Shown here: piece after piece, positions 13,296 through 28,200 of the stretch
Layout: every line of letters starts with the position of its first letter
Position numbering within the stretch: the stretch's first letter is position 1
Origin: Pelecanus crispus
Taxonomy: Eukaryota > Chordata > Aves > Pelecaniformes > Pelecanidae
NCBI RefSeq assembly: GCF_030463565.1
Contig: NC_134643.1
Coordinates: forward strand, 41,206,221-41,270,220
Direction: 5' to 3'
DNA: 64,000 nucleotides
Notes under the pieces: generated by a model
The model's database searches: none
Told to the model about the DNA's origin: nothing
What the model saw: only the letters and a program-made list of their open reading frames with translations
Translations under genes and position numbers: made by a program

Positions 13296-16200
13296 GTAAG
13301 TTGAATAAGCTTATTTTTTCCCATTTTAATAGTGAGATAATTTCAAGTATGTGAAATATATGTGAGGAAAGGTTTCATTTAGCTTTAAGCTGTGAATGAT
13401 GGTGTTTTCAATGTCAAATGCTTAAATTTTAGTGAGTTTATACATGTAAACTTCAGCCATATGCTTGCTAGAGTTTTTTATCTTTAAGAATTGGATTTGT
13501 AACTTAAATTGGGCTATTGATTATATCTTGTGTTTACATGTTGTGTCTACAGTGGTTTTGTTGTGGTTTTGCATTTTACATCTTCAACCGTTTTTCATTT
13601 CTGAAAATGCCCTGTGCAGCTTGTTTGTCTGCCCAAGCATTCTACTTCCCATTTGTAATGACGCAAAGTTACAAACCCAACCATTCTTAAACATTTTTTC
13701 CCCTTGATAATGCATTATTGTATGTTAGACCTGCATTGGCATTACTGAAGCTCTGCTTATTATGAAAATAAATAAATTAGCCAGTGAAGTATTTCACTTT
13801 TATATGGAGTGGCATGTAGAAACATATGGAAGACTGAAAGCATGACTTGAGGTTCATGTCACCTGAAGGTCAGTAATACCATCTCATGACAGGCTTGCAT
13901 TTAATATGTGTAAGCAACATATATGCTAGATTTTCTTTCTAATTAAAAAAAAAAACCAACAAACCAACAAAAAACCAAAAAACAAACCCTTCAGACTTTC
14001 AGAAAGGTGTCATTGCTTCGAGTCTGCCTCCATGACTGTCCAGAAATAGTTGTTTAATAGCAGATATGAACGTAGTCTTGACCTATGTAAACATAAACAT
14101 TTCCTGTAGACTCTTAGTTGAATTTTAAACCAGATTTTCAAAGATAGAAGGAAATAGGTTTAGAATTAAAGTTTTGCTAAAAATAAAACAAAACAAAATG
14201 CTTAAATGCAGCTGTCCAATTCAGTTTCATAACTTATTTCTGATGAGAAATTTCAGGTGAGCCAGCAAAGGATTAAAATGTACTACAGTGTAAAGAAAAT
14301 TAAATAGGCTGCTCTTTTCTGTTTATGTCCATTACAAATGTGCATGTACCACAGATGCATACAGGCACAATGGAATATTTATAATGTTGAGCATACTTTC
14401 CTTTCTGTGAGCACTGAAAGGCGCAGCTAGCACTCTCAAAACCAGTAGAAGTTATTTCTCCAAAGTGATTCTTGGGTATGAAATCCCCACTTTTAGATTT
14501 GATGCACTAAGGGAGAGAAGTCGTTACGGTGGTGTAGTAATAAGGTAAAGCGAGATGAATGCTATGCTGTACAGTGTACACAGTGAAAGCTGATGCTTGG
14601 AACGTTGTTGACACAGTGAATGAGTGTTTTAGTTGCCTACTCTTTCTGTAGGCAATGTTGCAGAAGTGGATCTTAGAATGGGACTTCAAGAGAAGGAAGG
14701 TGGGTGTTCCAGACACGAGGAATGACAAATGAGAAATCGTGAAAGCTTGTGGGAGAAGTGACCAAAATGGGGCATAGAAGCTGCTGTAGTTGGCAGAAGA
14801 GTGATGTCATTCCGACAGGAAATGGAAGAGTGATTTTTGCAAAAGCTTTTTAAAGTTTTATTTCCAAATTCTTGTTAAGGGATTTTTTCCCCTTGTAGCT
14901 TCACTGTTGACCATTACAGCTTTCTGAGTTTATGTTTATGAAATCTTAAACCATTATATGCCTTTGTAATATTTTTAAAAAGTTGGTAAAAATAAATATA
15001 TGGTGATGATATTGACATTGTCTGTACACCTTTGATCACTTGTGTGTAGCTAAATGTATATTCTGTATTACATGTTCCTTTTGATATCTTATTTGGCTCA
15101 CAGTAAATGAGAGAGGTAGCAAAGGTGGTTGTATTCTTTTAGTTTCCAACTGATTTTGTGGCTTTGAAAAACTTTTCCAATTGAAAATAACCACGTTTTC
15201 AAGTAGTCTTTCATCTGGAATTCTTCTAAAGATGTTGTTCTGTGTATGAGAACACAATAAATGAGAACACAAAAATGAGAACTGTATTGTTATTTGAATA
15301 ACACCTAGTATTGACAGACAAAAATAAATTTGCTCAGAATTTTCTCTGAGTCAGGAAATAAAGATTAATGTTCAAAACCTGGATCCAGTTTTATGAACAC
15401 CTGTGGGGAAAATCTTTGAGCATTCTAGATCTTGAAACACATTGAATCTTTCTGCCTTCATATTTATATTGAAATGAAATAAGGAAATGTGGGGGAAAAA
15501 ATAAAGGTAGAGGAAACTTTGGGGAAAGGAGTAAATCACTTTTATATTCAGAAAATCCAACTGGTAATAAAAAGACTAAAATGTAGCTTACACAATCTCT
15601 TTGTAAGCTTACTGAAAAATGGCAGTCTTTATGCATTTTTTAATAGTAAAATTGTCTAAACAAGGTGCAGTTTTACTGCAATTTAAATTATTGCTCTTTT
15701 TTATTTTCAGTTTCTTATATGTCGTTACACAGAGAGCAGGTAAAATCAATGTATTGCAGGTTTTAGCTACAAACCTGTAGAAGATGATTTAAATGTTGAT
15801 TTTTTTTTTTTTTCCTGCAATGTATCATATATACACATGAATCCCAAGTCCTTCATTCATGCTTCATTTATCCTCTAGAATTCTTCAACCCAAAATAGAG
15901 TGGTTCTGAGGGAAGCCCTCTGTGAATGGCCACCTTATATACTGCTCTTCGGGAAGGGCTAAAGCTTGTTTAGTATTTACCCTTATACTGGATATGACTA
16001 GGTGTTTTTCTGTTTTTTCACTTTGAAGTCTTACTCATTCTAACCTTAAAAGTTGCTGCTTTCCAAAGAATTGCTACTGCGTATGTGTACTCCAAGCAGA
16101 GGAAAATACAGAATGGTGAAAGCTGCCTAAAATTTAGGGTAGAGTAAGGACTATTACTGCAAGCATATTTTTTGTATAAACTTCAGAACCTATTTTTCGC

Positions 16201-19200
16201 TTTACTTTTACAGTAGGGTTTCTGTCCTTGTGAAGAGGCATTGTCTTCAGGTGGGGTACAGTGATGACTTGCACACAGTTTGACTAGGTTGGGAGCTTTT
16301 CTGCTTTCTACCTTGTTTTAACACCCAAGGTGGAGGTTTTAATTTTTTTCAAATTATACTAGGAAATAGTTCTTCACTTGTTAAGTGAAAAAAGAAGTTA
16401 GAACCTATCTGAAAAGATGTGGAAAAAAATATTTTATGCCTTTTAATGAACAATTTTCACTTACTGATATGGTATTCTTGTGACTTGTTGTTTTGGCTAA
16501 TTTGAATTTTAAAATAATTTCCTTTACATAAAGGTAAAGTGAACTAAGGCTGCTCAAGTCCTGTCTTAAATTTTGAAGACTTTTTACAAGTAGGAAGAAG
16601 TAGCAGCAAATAGTTTAGGAGATTTTTTTATTATTATTATTTCAGAGCCTCAGTGTAGCTAAAACCTAAAAGCTTTCTTTTAATTTACCTGCTTTTTCAC
16701 TAGGGAATACATTTCTAGACAGTCAGGATTGATGTGGTAATTGAAATGGAAAAGTTGCTTGTTAGTCGTGCACAAGTGCTTCCAAAATCATACGAATACT
16801 GTTTGGGTCTATTGTTTTAGGGACAAAATTATGGTTCCTTAAATGAGATTAGATCTTACTCAAGCCATCTAATGCTTCCTTTTTACTAAAGGAGTGGCTT
16901 TGCCTTGAGTCTTCACAAACCTTGCTGTGCTAAGTAGGGAACAGAGTATATCCATGAATGCTCTATGAATTCTGCCGCACTTAAGGTCAGTGCGTGATAA
17001 CAAGGTCAATAATCCTTTGGCGAAGAAATTAGGTATTTTATAGAACTTGAAGAAATTAGAACAGTTTAAGAAAATAGTTTAAGATTTGGCTTGAAACAAA
17101 TATGGTCCTGTAACTTGAATTGACAACAAGATGCACAGTGTGCCCACAAAATAATCACAGAGCTTATTTGTGGGCAATTTCTCCAACTTAACTGAACTGT
17201 CTGTGCACTCAGCAAAATAATTTTGAGGACTGGGGTACATGTATTTTTATTTGGATAGAGTGACAATAGTAGAAATTGGTAACTCAAAGCTTTCATGTGC
17301 TTTTGAATCTACTGTCTTCAAAGGAGCAAAAAAAATGACAATGAGCTTTGAGAAAAGGTGGGACCTGTTCAGTCTGAACTTCTTTGATTTCTCATGTATA
17401 AGAATGTAAGAAGCGCTCTACAATGTTTGACCAGTCTAGCCCAATCCACTGAAGATGCCTATGTGAGAATATAAGATCAGAGCATCTTCTGTTCTGAACT
17501 GCAGTCATAAATCTGACAGTAGTCAGACATGCTTTTTAGTGAAGATCTGCCCAAATTATGAGGAAAGTTAGGATAACTTTTTCAATGAATGCTTTTTCCA
17601 TTTCTTGGCCTGGTGCTTTGCTGTTCATTTTCTCTCCCAGTTACTCAACAGGTGAAAAAATGCTCACAGTAACATAGTAATAATTCTCCGATTTGCATTT
17701 CTCATGGGTTAGTTTTGAGCTTATTGTCCTCTCTGAAAAATCTTAATGTTTTAATTAATTCTGGACTTTCTCAGTTGAGACCTGATGTTCTTTTGCAGCT
17801 CAGTTCTTTGCAAATGTGTCTTCTTGTGAAGTCAAATATATTTTAACAACTGGGGCAAGTAAGATCTAGCCTGCAGATTAGATTTGGCTCATTGCAACTA
17901 CAAATCTAGCTTCCTGGCACTACTTTTCCTGAAGTAGGAGGTCCTCAGGTTTGGATATTGAGCACAGTGAAATGGGTTATTGATTCTGGGAGCCTGCTTT
18001 CCAGAGGTTTCTTCCATCCTGATGTAGTAGACATGTGTCTGTGATGGATCAAATTCAGGTGTTCCCATGTCATGAGACACTTGCATGAAGGCAGACGTCA
18101 GTGGATTTGTCTTGTTATGCGCATGATGGTGGTGATACATCAAAGGGGTGGTCAGAAGCTGTTAACAAAGCCTTCTCCTGAAAACTTCTGTTAAAGTAAT
18201 TTGTAGAACCTTTACCTCTTACTGTGTTTTGAAATATGTGGTCTTACAAAGAGGTGGTACTTTTACAAGAGATAAAACCCTGAAACGAGACTTAGCTTAC
18301 CATGGAGATAGAGATCCAGAATCTTGCTAAGTTTGGGAAACTAAATGTGGGAAGGGTTTAATCAGTTGTCTGGAGACAGCTTTGGCTTTAGAGTTGCTGA
18401 ACACCACATTGTTCCAGGTGGATTGCTGACTTTCTAATGCTGTTTTTTAGGATTCTAAGGAAACCTATGGTATCTTGTTTCCCAAGGCATCCGGCTTGCC
18501 ATTTGCCTTACTCATTGCACAAGAGTTTGTTAGCTTAGTCATAATTTAACTTCAGATGCTGCACATAGAGTTGCAAGTATTTAAGAATTCCCATGGAATC
18601 CTCTTGTATCAGAAGCACTCACAGCATTCTTGCTAATGCTGGCTTGTTGAATAGAGCTACTTCACATTAATGTAACTTTTCATAGTCTGAATAGTTGTGA
18701 TCCATTTGTGGAGGAAAAAAAAAAGTAAAGGTTATTTTTGGGAGAAAATAGATTAATGTCTTTAATTATAAATGGAAAATGAATACTTCCATATGCATTA
18801 CTTTGCATGGAAACATTCCTGTAGATTTGACTGAATAGTGGGTTGGTTTGCTCTGCTTGCTTTGTGAAACACATGGCTTAAGCTTTTTTTCTTTGAAGTG
18901 TGAGTTGCAAAGCAACAAAGTTGCTTTTTACCTTCCCAGAGAGTGATTAAACATACTTTGCATCTTTTAGTAAGCACATATTATGTTTAAAAAAAATAAA
19001 CAAAAACAGACTTTAAATGAAAATTGCAATGCCATTAATTGAAAACAGTTGGAAGGACTTGCAGGGTATGAGATTAGAAGCAAATTGAGGGAGTTTTTGT
19101 GCTTTAATGCAGTATACGCTTTCAGAGCCTTGTGTCATTCTGCTTATAGCTTGCATTTTCATAGTAGTTATACAGTATGAAGAAAAACCCAGAAGTTTAG

Positions 19201-22200
19201 AATGCAAAATGCACCCTTTTACTGTGTTACCTACAAGTTAGTACTCGGATGGGTTTATCAAATAAAACAATACTTGATAAACTAATTTTGCTTAGAGAAA
19301 GATGGAAAATGGGTTTTCATACTCCTGTCACAGTTTGCAAGAAGTATGTGTCTGACTTAGCGATGCGAAATAACTTTAACTTACTTTACAATTTAAAATC
19401 ATGTCACAAAGAAATTAATTTCATTATTGATGACCAGAGTATATACTTCTCACTATGGTTGAGTTTGTGTTTAGATTTTTTTAACAGAAGAACTAAATGA
19501 CTGCTAGGTGTTGTTTCTGTACTTTATCTAAAAGCTATGTTGTACTGCATCTCCACTTAAAAAAACTATTATATATTGTTGATTTATGTCAGCTGTACCA
19601 TTTGAAGTGGTTTCTTGGACTGGATTAATTCCATGCATAAAATCCTCTGTCTCTTCTAGAAGGGGGAGGTTATGGTTTCTTACGCAATAATTCAGTTCAC
19701 TAAACATATTGTAATATTGGTGGTTTACATGCACAGTACGTGGGTGGCTTTTTTAGTTTTTTGTATGCAGCTGGTTATTTAATTAAAATTAAGTATTTGC
19801 TTTGTTGTCCAAGTTCTTAATTTCTTATGGCATTTTTGGTAGCAGCTTTCAACGAGTCTTCAGTCATCTTTTGGCTCATTAATACACTGTACCATTGAAC
19901 TGAATGTCTCTACACAGGGAGATTTTGTTTTTACAGTTTTACTTTAATAGCCGTATTAACCTCATGTTAGTAATGTCATTGTCATTCAAAGGCAACATCT
20001 TGCCTTTAAGATCTTGAGATACTGTTGCCAACAATAAAAAAATTTCCGGATAACTGTAAAGCAAAAGGTGATGCTTGCAGTGCAGTCCTACCTCAGTGTG
20101 CTTCCCAAGTGCCACTGGAGGCTGGAGACCACGTCCATAAATGATGAAATCTGAAAGACTGAATAAAATTTCATCTATTTTTCAGTATTGCATTTGGGTT
20201 TGTATTTCACAAGTAACGTATGTCAGTAGCAATTTTCACTTGCAAATAATACGCAGCAAATCTAAGGCTTTCAAAATTTCTTTATTGGTCTCAGATTTTG
20301 AGATTTGGAAATATTTTCTTGTAACGTAAATTTTGTGAACACTATTAAAGTGCTTTGTAATCTAGAGGAGGACTAATAATAATACTAAAAAACTGGCAGA
20401 CTATAGAAAAATATATATTCTTTTAATCTTTTATTTGTTGGCTTGACTTATTATTTTTTATGTCAGTATAACACTTCCTCCTTTTGAGGCTGTGGGTCAG
20501 CTGTTTTATTATTAAATAGTGCAGCACAGATGGCAGATACCAGAAATAAAGTAGTGCAAATACAAAATGATGCTGATGTTTGCACCTGTGAGAAAACCTT
20601 CATTTATCAGGCCAGATATTACTCACAGACTTACTTATTCTAACATGTTTTGCTTTTAGTTGACTTTCTAGCATTGGATTGATGTATTTTAACTTCAGCT
20701 TGCTTTGTGTTTAAGAAAGTGGCTTCAGGCTGTAACTGCATAATGTAGCAGCCTTTGCAGAAGTGTTGCTTTACCGAGTTTTCTTGGTGTTGTCGTGCCG
20801 AGGTGCGCTACCGTGGCAGTTCTGGTGACAGGCAGCTGTCCCCGCCGTAAGTTGGGGATTTGCTTTGAAGAGGCAGGGTGCTGCAGTGCAGGGGGAAGGC
20901 GGGAACCCTGTCAGCCAGCTCTGCTGCTGGGTCTCCTCCCACTACCTCCCTCTGCTTTCGGGGAGGCTGCAGCCTGTGTTCACCAGCCTCCCGGGAGGAT
21001 TGTAAAATGCAGCAGCTTTTTCACAGTTCTGGCAAATTTAAGCATTTTGCTGGGGCTGTTTTTTTGAGATTGTTGACACTCTTAAATGAACTTGCTGCAG
21101 TAAACCCATCAAGAGTTAACAAAAGCAGTTACAGTAAAATCTCGTTCATCACTAGGGGTAGGAAATTGCCTGATTGCACGTTATGGCTCCTGATTTTTGG
21201 TGTGGACCAGTCCAGAAAAATTGGGCCATCTGCTTGGATCATCAGTTGTTTTGAGCTTAGAGGCAGAATCTTCCATGATCAGAACTGCACTGTGACTATT
21301 TGAGATTTGTGAATAAAATTATGTTCATGTCTTAGTTGACTATCACCAACTCAGTCCTTCAGCCTGCCAGTACTGACTGTCAGTCCTTCCGTACGCTAGC
21401 AGAATAAAGTGCACCCTTCATGTTACACAAGGTCTTGTTTGCTCAGTTGTCTCCTTGTCCTGTGGGAGATGCAAATCTTAGGCCCCCTCTGTCTGCTGAC
21501 ATGTACAGGGAAAGCCAATTGAAACAATCTGTCTAGCTCAGTCATACAAGGTTGGAATAGAAGCAGAAATCCCATGCTATTTCACAGCTGGGTTTTATAG
21601 CTGTTAACCACTGGCAAATTGATTTAAACCTAAATGCCAAAGTTTGAAGAGTGGAGGTTTTTTGGTATGTGTGTAGCAAAAGCTGTAGGTGTCAGAAGCT
21701 TGTTTAACAATTCCTTGACTTGTTTTAAAAAGTTGATAATGTATATATACTGCTAGAATATGCTGTTCATTGATGTGACTCAGTAATTTGGTACGTTTTG
21801 TTTTTCAAAGGTTGTTACAGGCATAATTCTGAGCATTTTTTTTTCCTAAAATATTGACACAATTGCATAAAGCTCAAAAGATCTTATCACCTGGAAGAAG
21901 CTTTAGTGACCTTAAGCGTTAGACTGCTTTAGTTTTTATTAAGTTTATCATGACCTTTGGCTGTTGTAAACTAAAAGAAATTCATAAGTGACTTCCAGCC
22001 ACCGTTGCAAGTACACTCACGGAGAGTTGTTATGTTTTGTGTGTTGTGTGGCTAGTAGTCCAGTCAGATAAAATAAAGATTGCAGAATGCCAGAAGGAAT
22101 GTTTTAATACTACTAATAGCGTTCCTCTTGAATCTTCATTATCTTTGGTAGACCGAGTTTGAGTAGACTGTTGTCTACTACAACCTCAGAGGTTGTGAAT

Positions 22201-25200
22201 GCAAATAAAGGTCCTGGTAGTGTAGGTTAAGGTTTTGGCTCATTTAGTTGTTTTGTTGTTGACCTAAATTATATGGAAATAATAGAAAAAGAAGACAAAA
22301 TTTTAAACTGCTTCTTACTTACCTATGACAGAAAAAAGTGTTTAATACTGAGGAGAGTTTTTTGGCATATTACAAAACTAGGGAGAGAATAAGTGAGATA
22401 CCCGTACAGCATACTCCTCTATGAGATTTGAGAAATGCTGTATTTAATCAGCCTGGAACAGATCCACAGAAACTTTTACTTATTTCTTCTTCAGGCTTGT
22501 TATCTTTGACGTTCTCAGTATGTTATGACTTTAAGACTAGTTGTTAGACTTACTGAATTTAATACTTGGCCTTTATTATGGTTTTCTACAAAGGTTTCTC
22601 TACAAGTCATTTTGGAATTAACTTTTCATATAAAAGCAAATGGCACAATACATGTGACCTACTTTGCAATGTTTCAAAAGAAAATCCTATTTCTAATATA
22701 CATTAAATATTATTTGGCACTCCTTTTCTTTTAACTGAATTTAAAAAGTCAAGTAGTACTCAGTGTAGAAGAGGTGGGATTCTTTTTCCTCTCTTTCAAG
22801 TAATCTAGTACATCTTAGGTCTGTGATTTTTTTTTCTTGATTATTTTTCTTTGTATCCAAGTTAACATTATACATAAAAGGGGTTTATGCCAAGATTTGT
22901 ACCATTTTCTGCTTATTATATCCCATGCCATCACAACAATTTTTGAATGCCTTGAGCAGCTGTTCTTGTGGGATCTTTTTTGGCTTAACTGTTTTGCTTA
23001 CCTGTCCCAAAGTTGGTAGTACTTTTTGACTGCTGTTTCTATCTCAATGTCTGCTTGGTTTGGGGTTTTTATTTTTGCTTGTGTGCCCTTGTCATTGTCT
23101 CTGAAGATATCTCATAACTTCTCTCTTCCCCCCACCACCATGAAATTACAATTTGCCACACTTTGCAACATTGTTCTAGGATTTTCCAACTTGTCATACT
23201 TGAATGTTTTTTTACCTCAACATTTTCCTTTGTCTTTCTTTTCTTAAAACTACTTTATCAGCTCGTTTTATCAATGTTTAACAAACATCCATTTGTTAGT
23301 TTGGGTGGGGAGTGTGCTTTTGAAGTCTGTCTCCCAAGTGTCCCCACTTCTGCATGCTTTGGTTTGTGTTGCAGAGCACTCTTGGAGTGAATGAATTTGA
23401 TTCCTTCTGGATCAAAATAGGCTGGAAGAAGTGCTCCAGGAGTGCACCAAACGTGTTCCACTCACTAACGGGCAACCAGTCGGTGGCATTAGGTGTTTTA
23501 GTCATGGCTAACTCTAGTTAGAAAAGCACACAGTATGTACGTTAGGCCCGCAGGACCAACCTTTTTGTTTTACAAATACACTTCTCTCTGGTGGCATTAC
23601 TTGCTGATGCAGATGTGGCCTGTGAACTTTGCTGTTCGAGTGCTGAGCTGAAGCCACTGGTAGTTATTTAAAATGTTCTTCTGTTCACAGTCAGTTCTTC
23701 ACTAAGAAAGGAGAACTTTGGTCCAGTTTGGCATATATTTTACTTCTGGGGTTTTTTTCTGCAGGAAATTTTTGTCTTAGTGTTTCAAACCTCTTGTGTA
23801 TGCAAGTGTGGGTGTTTATTGCTGTAGTTGCTTACTATCAAATATGTGCACTTTGTTCAAAATATGTGTCAGTACATAAGATTTGGGGGTGATATTTCTG
23901 ATACATTTTCTGATGGTCTACAGTAATTGCCTGCTGTAATTTCTCATGCCTTCTGTATGTATTCAAAAATCATAAATACTTTGTGATTTACAGTCATGAA
24001 TGCTACTTTTGATATTTAGTGTCTACCCTGCATGTCTTCTTTCTTATTTCTACCATCCAGATTTGGCCTCAGTATAGACAACTAGCAGATTCAGTTTATA
24101 AGGTTTGTTTGAGTTTTACATCTGTCTAGATTAAATCAATAAAGCAATTTGCAATTTATCACAGTAGAAGTTACTTTGATTTGAATTCTTTACTCTCAAG
24201 TTGAAAGAGCTTGAAATCCCCTTACATTTAAGAATCCAGACATTCCTTTCCTTGAAACGATCCTAAAATTCAATCCAAGTCCAGACTGCTGCACTAAACA
24301 AGCAGACATTTGTCCATGGGTTAGTAAGTATGAGTAGCATATTCTGTTGTGAGCTGAATTGGGTCAACTAATAACTCTTCTTGCTCCAAGGGACAATCAG
24401 CTATATCTAATGTTGATGAACATCTAACTGTTCTTTAAAAACATCCAGGGCTGGATGTCCCAGTGCTTACTGTTCTCAAGACTGCACAGAGCTTTTTTTT
24501 CCCCAAATATTTAACCTAAATCTCCTGTTTCTCAAATTTATTAATACTTTCCATTTCTGCAGCAGCATGGAGAGTATTTATTCTTTTCCTCTTACAGCAA
24601 TGAGTGGAAGTCTGGTGTCATGTCCCTACCTTAGTTGCCTTCTCTTTGGAGTATGCAAACCCAAATCTCAAATCTTTCTTCATAGATCATGATTTTATTT
24701 TTTCAGATCTTACTCTTCTTGAGAGTCTCTTTAGTTTGTCACACTTTGTCTGAAAGTTGTCAAAGAATGTATTAATGGAAATATCTGGAAATATGTGATG
24801 TCTCTAAAGTGGGTATAATAGAGCAAGAAGGATTGCTTCTGACATTCGTACATATTACCTATTCATATGGTGTATACAAGTATGAAGCTAGCTCTTAGGG
24901 GCGTACATTATAATTTTAACATTGGAATCTTATCTGATCTGTTCCTATATACCTGCTGCTACCTAGCCACTCATTCCCACCTTTTGCTATTGTAACTGAT
25001 AATATGAAACTTTGCACTTGCTGTTATTACATTGAACAGGGATTGATCTGCTTGTATGATGCATGTTTTGCAGGGTGGAAAAAAACCTATATCTGATTTA
25101 AATAACTGAGTATTCCTTCTTTGGTAAAGATGGGTCTCTTAGCTACAAGGGTAGAAAAACTGAAAGCTTTTAGATGATCTTCCTCTGTGCTATTTGTCGC

Positions 25201-28200
25201 AAGTAAAAGAAAGTCTGTTTTTATACATGTAAAATCATGAATTTTTATTGACATGTAACACAGTGCTACAGTTGTTACTGTGCAGATATTTTGGGGAGCT
25301 TTTAAAACTTTTGATGACTTAAAACTCCTTTTAAGTTGCTGTTTCGGGTTTCTTGGCAAAACAATATACTGTTGTAAACTTTCAGAGCAAGTTAGCACAA
25401 TATCTTTGTGTCTTCAATAACCTTTTCTTCTTACATTTTAGATGCTGGCATCACCATCAACATCAGGTCAGCTGTCTCAGTTTGGGGCAAGTTTATACGG
25501 GCAACAAAGTAAGAATTCTTTTTATTGATGGTATATATATTTTATGCTAAGTACGTTCTAGTTTCATGCTCTTTGGATAGAGAACATGCATATGGCTTTG
25601 TTTTCTGGTGATTGTAAAAAAGGCAGTATGTCTCCTTATTTTGTGTTTTGTTGTCTTTTTTTTAAGGTATGTTTTTGCTTTGCTTAGTATGCATTTTTGC
25701 AGTGTTTAGTAGGCAAAGTGTCATATATTGATGCTGTATAGCTGTTAAATATCCAAATATAATTATCCTATAAAGAATATCTGTGATTTTAACTGTGACT
25801 CTGAAGAAAAAACTAAGGAATGTGAGCTGGGCCAAAATGAGCCAAAAATGTAAGGAATAAAAGGAAATTATATCTTAAATTATAACTGATATTTCATGCT
25901 CTACAGGAGCAAATTAAATCTTGTGTACATGCTTGGCAACTCACATTTGGCAAAGAACTATGCCAGTAAGATTATTGCCTTCTGCACCACTTTTTTTTCT
26001 TTCCCATACCTTGAAGATTTTTTCTGTATCTGCCAGTCTTGTGTATACTGTTGCAATAGAAGACTTGTAGAGCAACAGTCCCAGTGTGTAACGCTAGCCA
26101 CCTAACTTAGGGCCAGTGCAGAGGACCAAAACTCCTTGTAACTGAGAGGTGCATCCAGAAAGTGTCTCAGAATATCTGAGTTGGATACAATTACAGAAGT
26201 GAAACGGGTTTGTGAACATCTCTCTTTTATCACTGTAAGTTTTTGAATGTTTGCAACTTTCTTGCCAAGCTCATCTGACTTGGATTCTAAGAAAAAGTGT
26301 CTTCAGAGTATTTTAGAGAGTCTGGACTTTTTTATCTGGACAAACTAAAAGCTTTGTCTGCTAGATGCATGGCCTTCACAACTTCTTTCAGCTTTCTTCA
26401 AACAGTTTAAAAAATACAGTGATTTTTTTACTCTCTCAGTGGCTGTTGATGAGTGACCATGTAATATAAACTGGCATTTGATTATGCTACTGAGATTTAT
26501 GTGAGCAGTTTCGGGCCAGTCTGAGAGTCATGTTTGGCTCTTGGCTTTTTGGGTCCTGAATCTGGCATGATTGAACCTTTCAGACTTAACTGTATAGAGA
26601 TACTGAAGTAGTTTATTCATTCTGTTTATCACAGTTATTTGTTGTTTATTTTTAAGGTTAACTTTTTTCATCAACTTTATTGTTCATTCACTTGGTTGTG
26701 GTGCCTAGGACATAATCTCCCTAACGTGGAGACACATATGGCTAAAAACTAGAAAGTAAATGTTATCAGGGTTCAGTTTCTACCAAATATTGAGAAAAAG
26801 GGGCGAGAAACTTCTGTGTTGAAGTCAATGCTTATGATTAAAATACTTCTGGGAAAAACAAAGCTGATAATGCCTAGCCACTTCTAGATTGGTAGCTGTC
26901 AGTCATTTAGCAAGATGTCATGTTAAAGAGTTAATGTAAACTTAACTATTAGGCAGGAAATTGGCCACTTCATTGATCAGCCTCCAATATAGCCCATGTC
27001 CGTCTCTTGTCTCAGTTAAAAATGTGGAAAAAGGAAGCATAAGAAAAAAGATTTTTTTTTTTTTCTAAAATTTTTTTTTTCTTCTTATGGTGAATATTTC
27101 AACTGCCCATGCTTGCCAGCCACAGGAATATAGTTCTATCACTGTTACAGCCCCACTCATTAAAAACGCTAGTTTAAAGAAAGACAACAACAAGTAATAA
27201 CCATCAGTGTAAAACTGGCTTTGCTGAAACAAATGCTTGCATAAAATTAACCTGAATATTGTAATCATTTTTCAGTGTACTGTATCTGGTTTGGAAGTGT
27301 ATGTATTTTTTCTTTACCATTTTATTTTTAAAATTCCACCTAGTTGTTAATCAGCATGAAATATTATTTATAATGTATATTTATGCTCATTGAAATTATT
27401 CTGATGCAGCAAATTGCCAAAATATTTACAGTGAACATCTTGATATAATCAGCATTTAATGAAGTCTTAGGAAGCTTGTTATAGCAAGCCACACTACCTC
27501 TTAATCTGAATGTATAGAGATAAATTTGAGTGCTATTAAAACTTTGAGTGTTATTGCAAACTTTTTGGATTGCAAATTGTAGGGTAGGACACAGACAGCA
27601 GTTCTTAAAGTGAGGGAGCCAAACAACTGTGAGGTTTCTTCAGACCTTGTCCGTGATAATAACCTGAGCGTATGCTATGTCCGTTCTTTGCATTCTTGGT
27701 ATTTAATCACGTTATACACTGGCATATTCACCTCTTCTGCAGGGGTAAACTACCATGGGAGAGTGCTGATTCATCATCATTTTTCTTTAGTTTGGTCTGC
27801 AAGATAAGGTTTTGAGTTCTGTGAGTCCACTTCAGCAGCCTTATGCCAAAGCAATAGGGACCGTTACTTATAGCTATCACATTTTATATGCTAAGTTTGT
27901 TTCTATTGATACATTGCACTAAATGACTTTTTCTTGTCTTTGAACATCATTCTGAAACTTCCTAAACACAAAAAAGCAATGTGAGAATGATGAGAAACTT
28001 CATAAAGTTGCTGGACATTTTGAGATGGGCAGCAGCTGGTTATCTTTCGCTGTTCTGAGTTAGTGATTTCTTTTTCTACCTCACTTGAAGTGCTTACTTT
28101 ATTCTGTCACACCCAGTTGTTTGTGTAGAAAATACTTTTGATCACAATGTTAAAAATCTGTGTATTTTTAAATGCTAAGAGAGGGCAGTTAAAATTCTGC

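Larger units (their letters stand above)
13296..25441 (+). other. CNOT2: CNOT2 intron, 12.1 kb
   Basis: This is the largest complete intron in the window. I see no exon. It contains a probable ancient amniote repeat (about 17385-17535), a minus-strand CR1 remnant (about 24420-24790), two adjacent perfect hairpins (22162-22196), a GC-rich pocket (20790-21000) and an A/C-rich tract near 13945-13988. The remainder is AT-rich unique-looking sequence. Confidence 0.85.

Noticed and set aside
20878-21303. 141-codon plus-strand frame in a CNOT2 intron
   Set aside because: It begins in a GC-rich pocket and continues through ordinary AT-rich sequence. No domain or homologue was recognised and no splice structure supports it.
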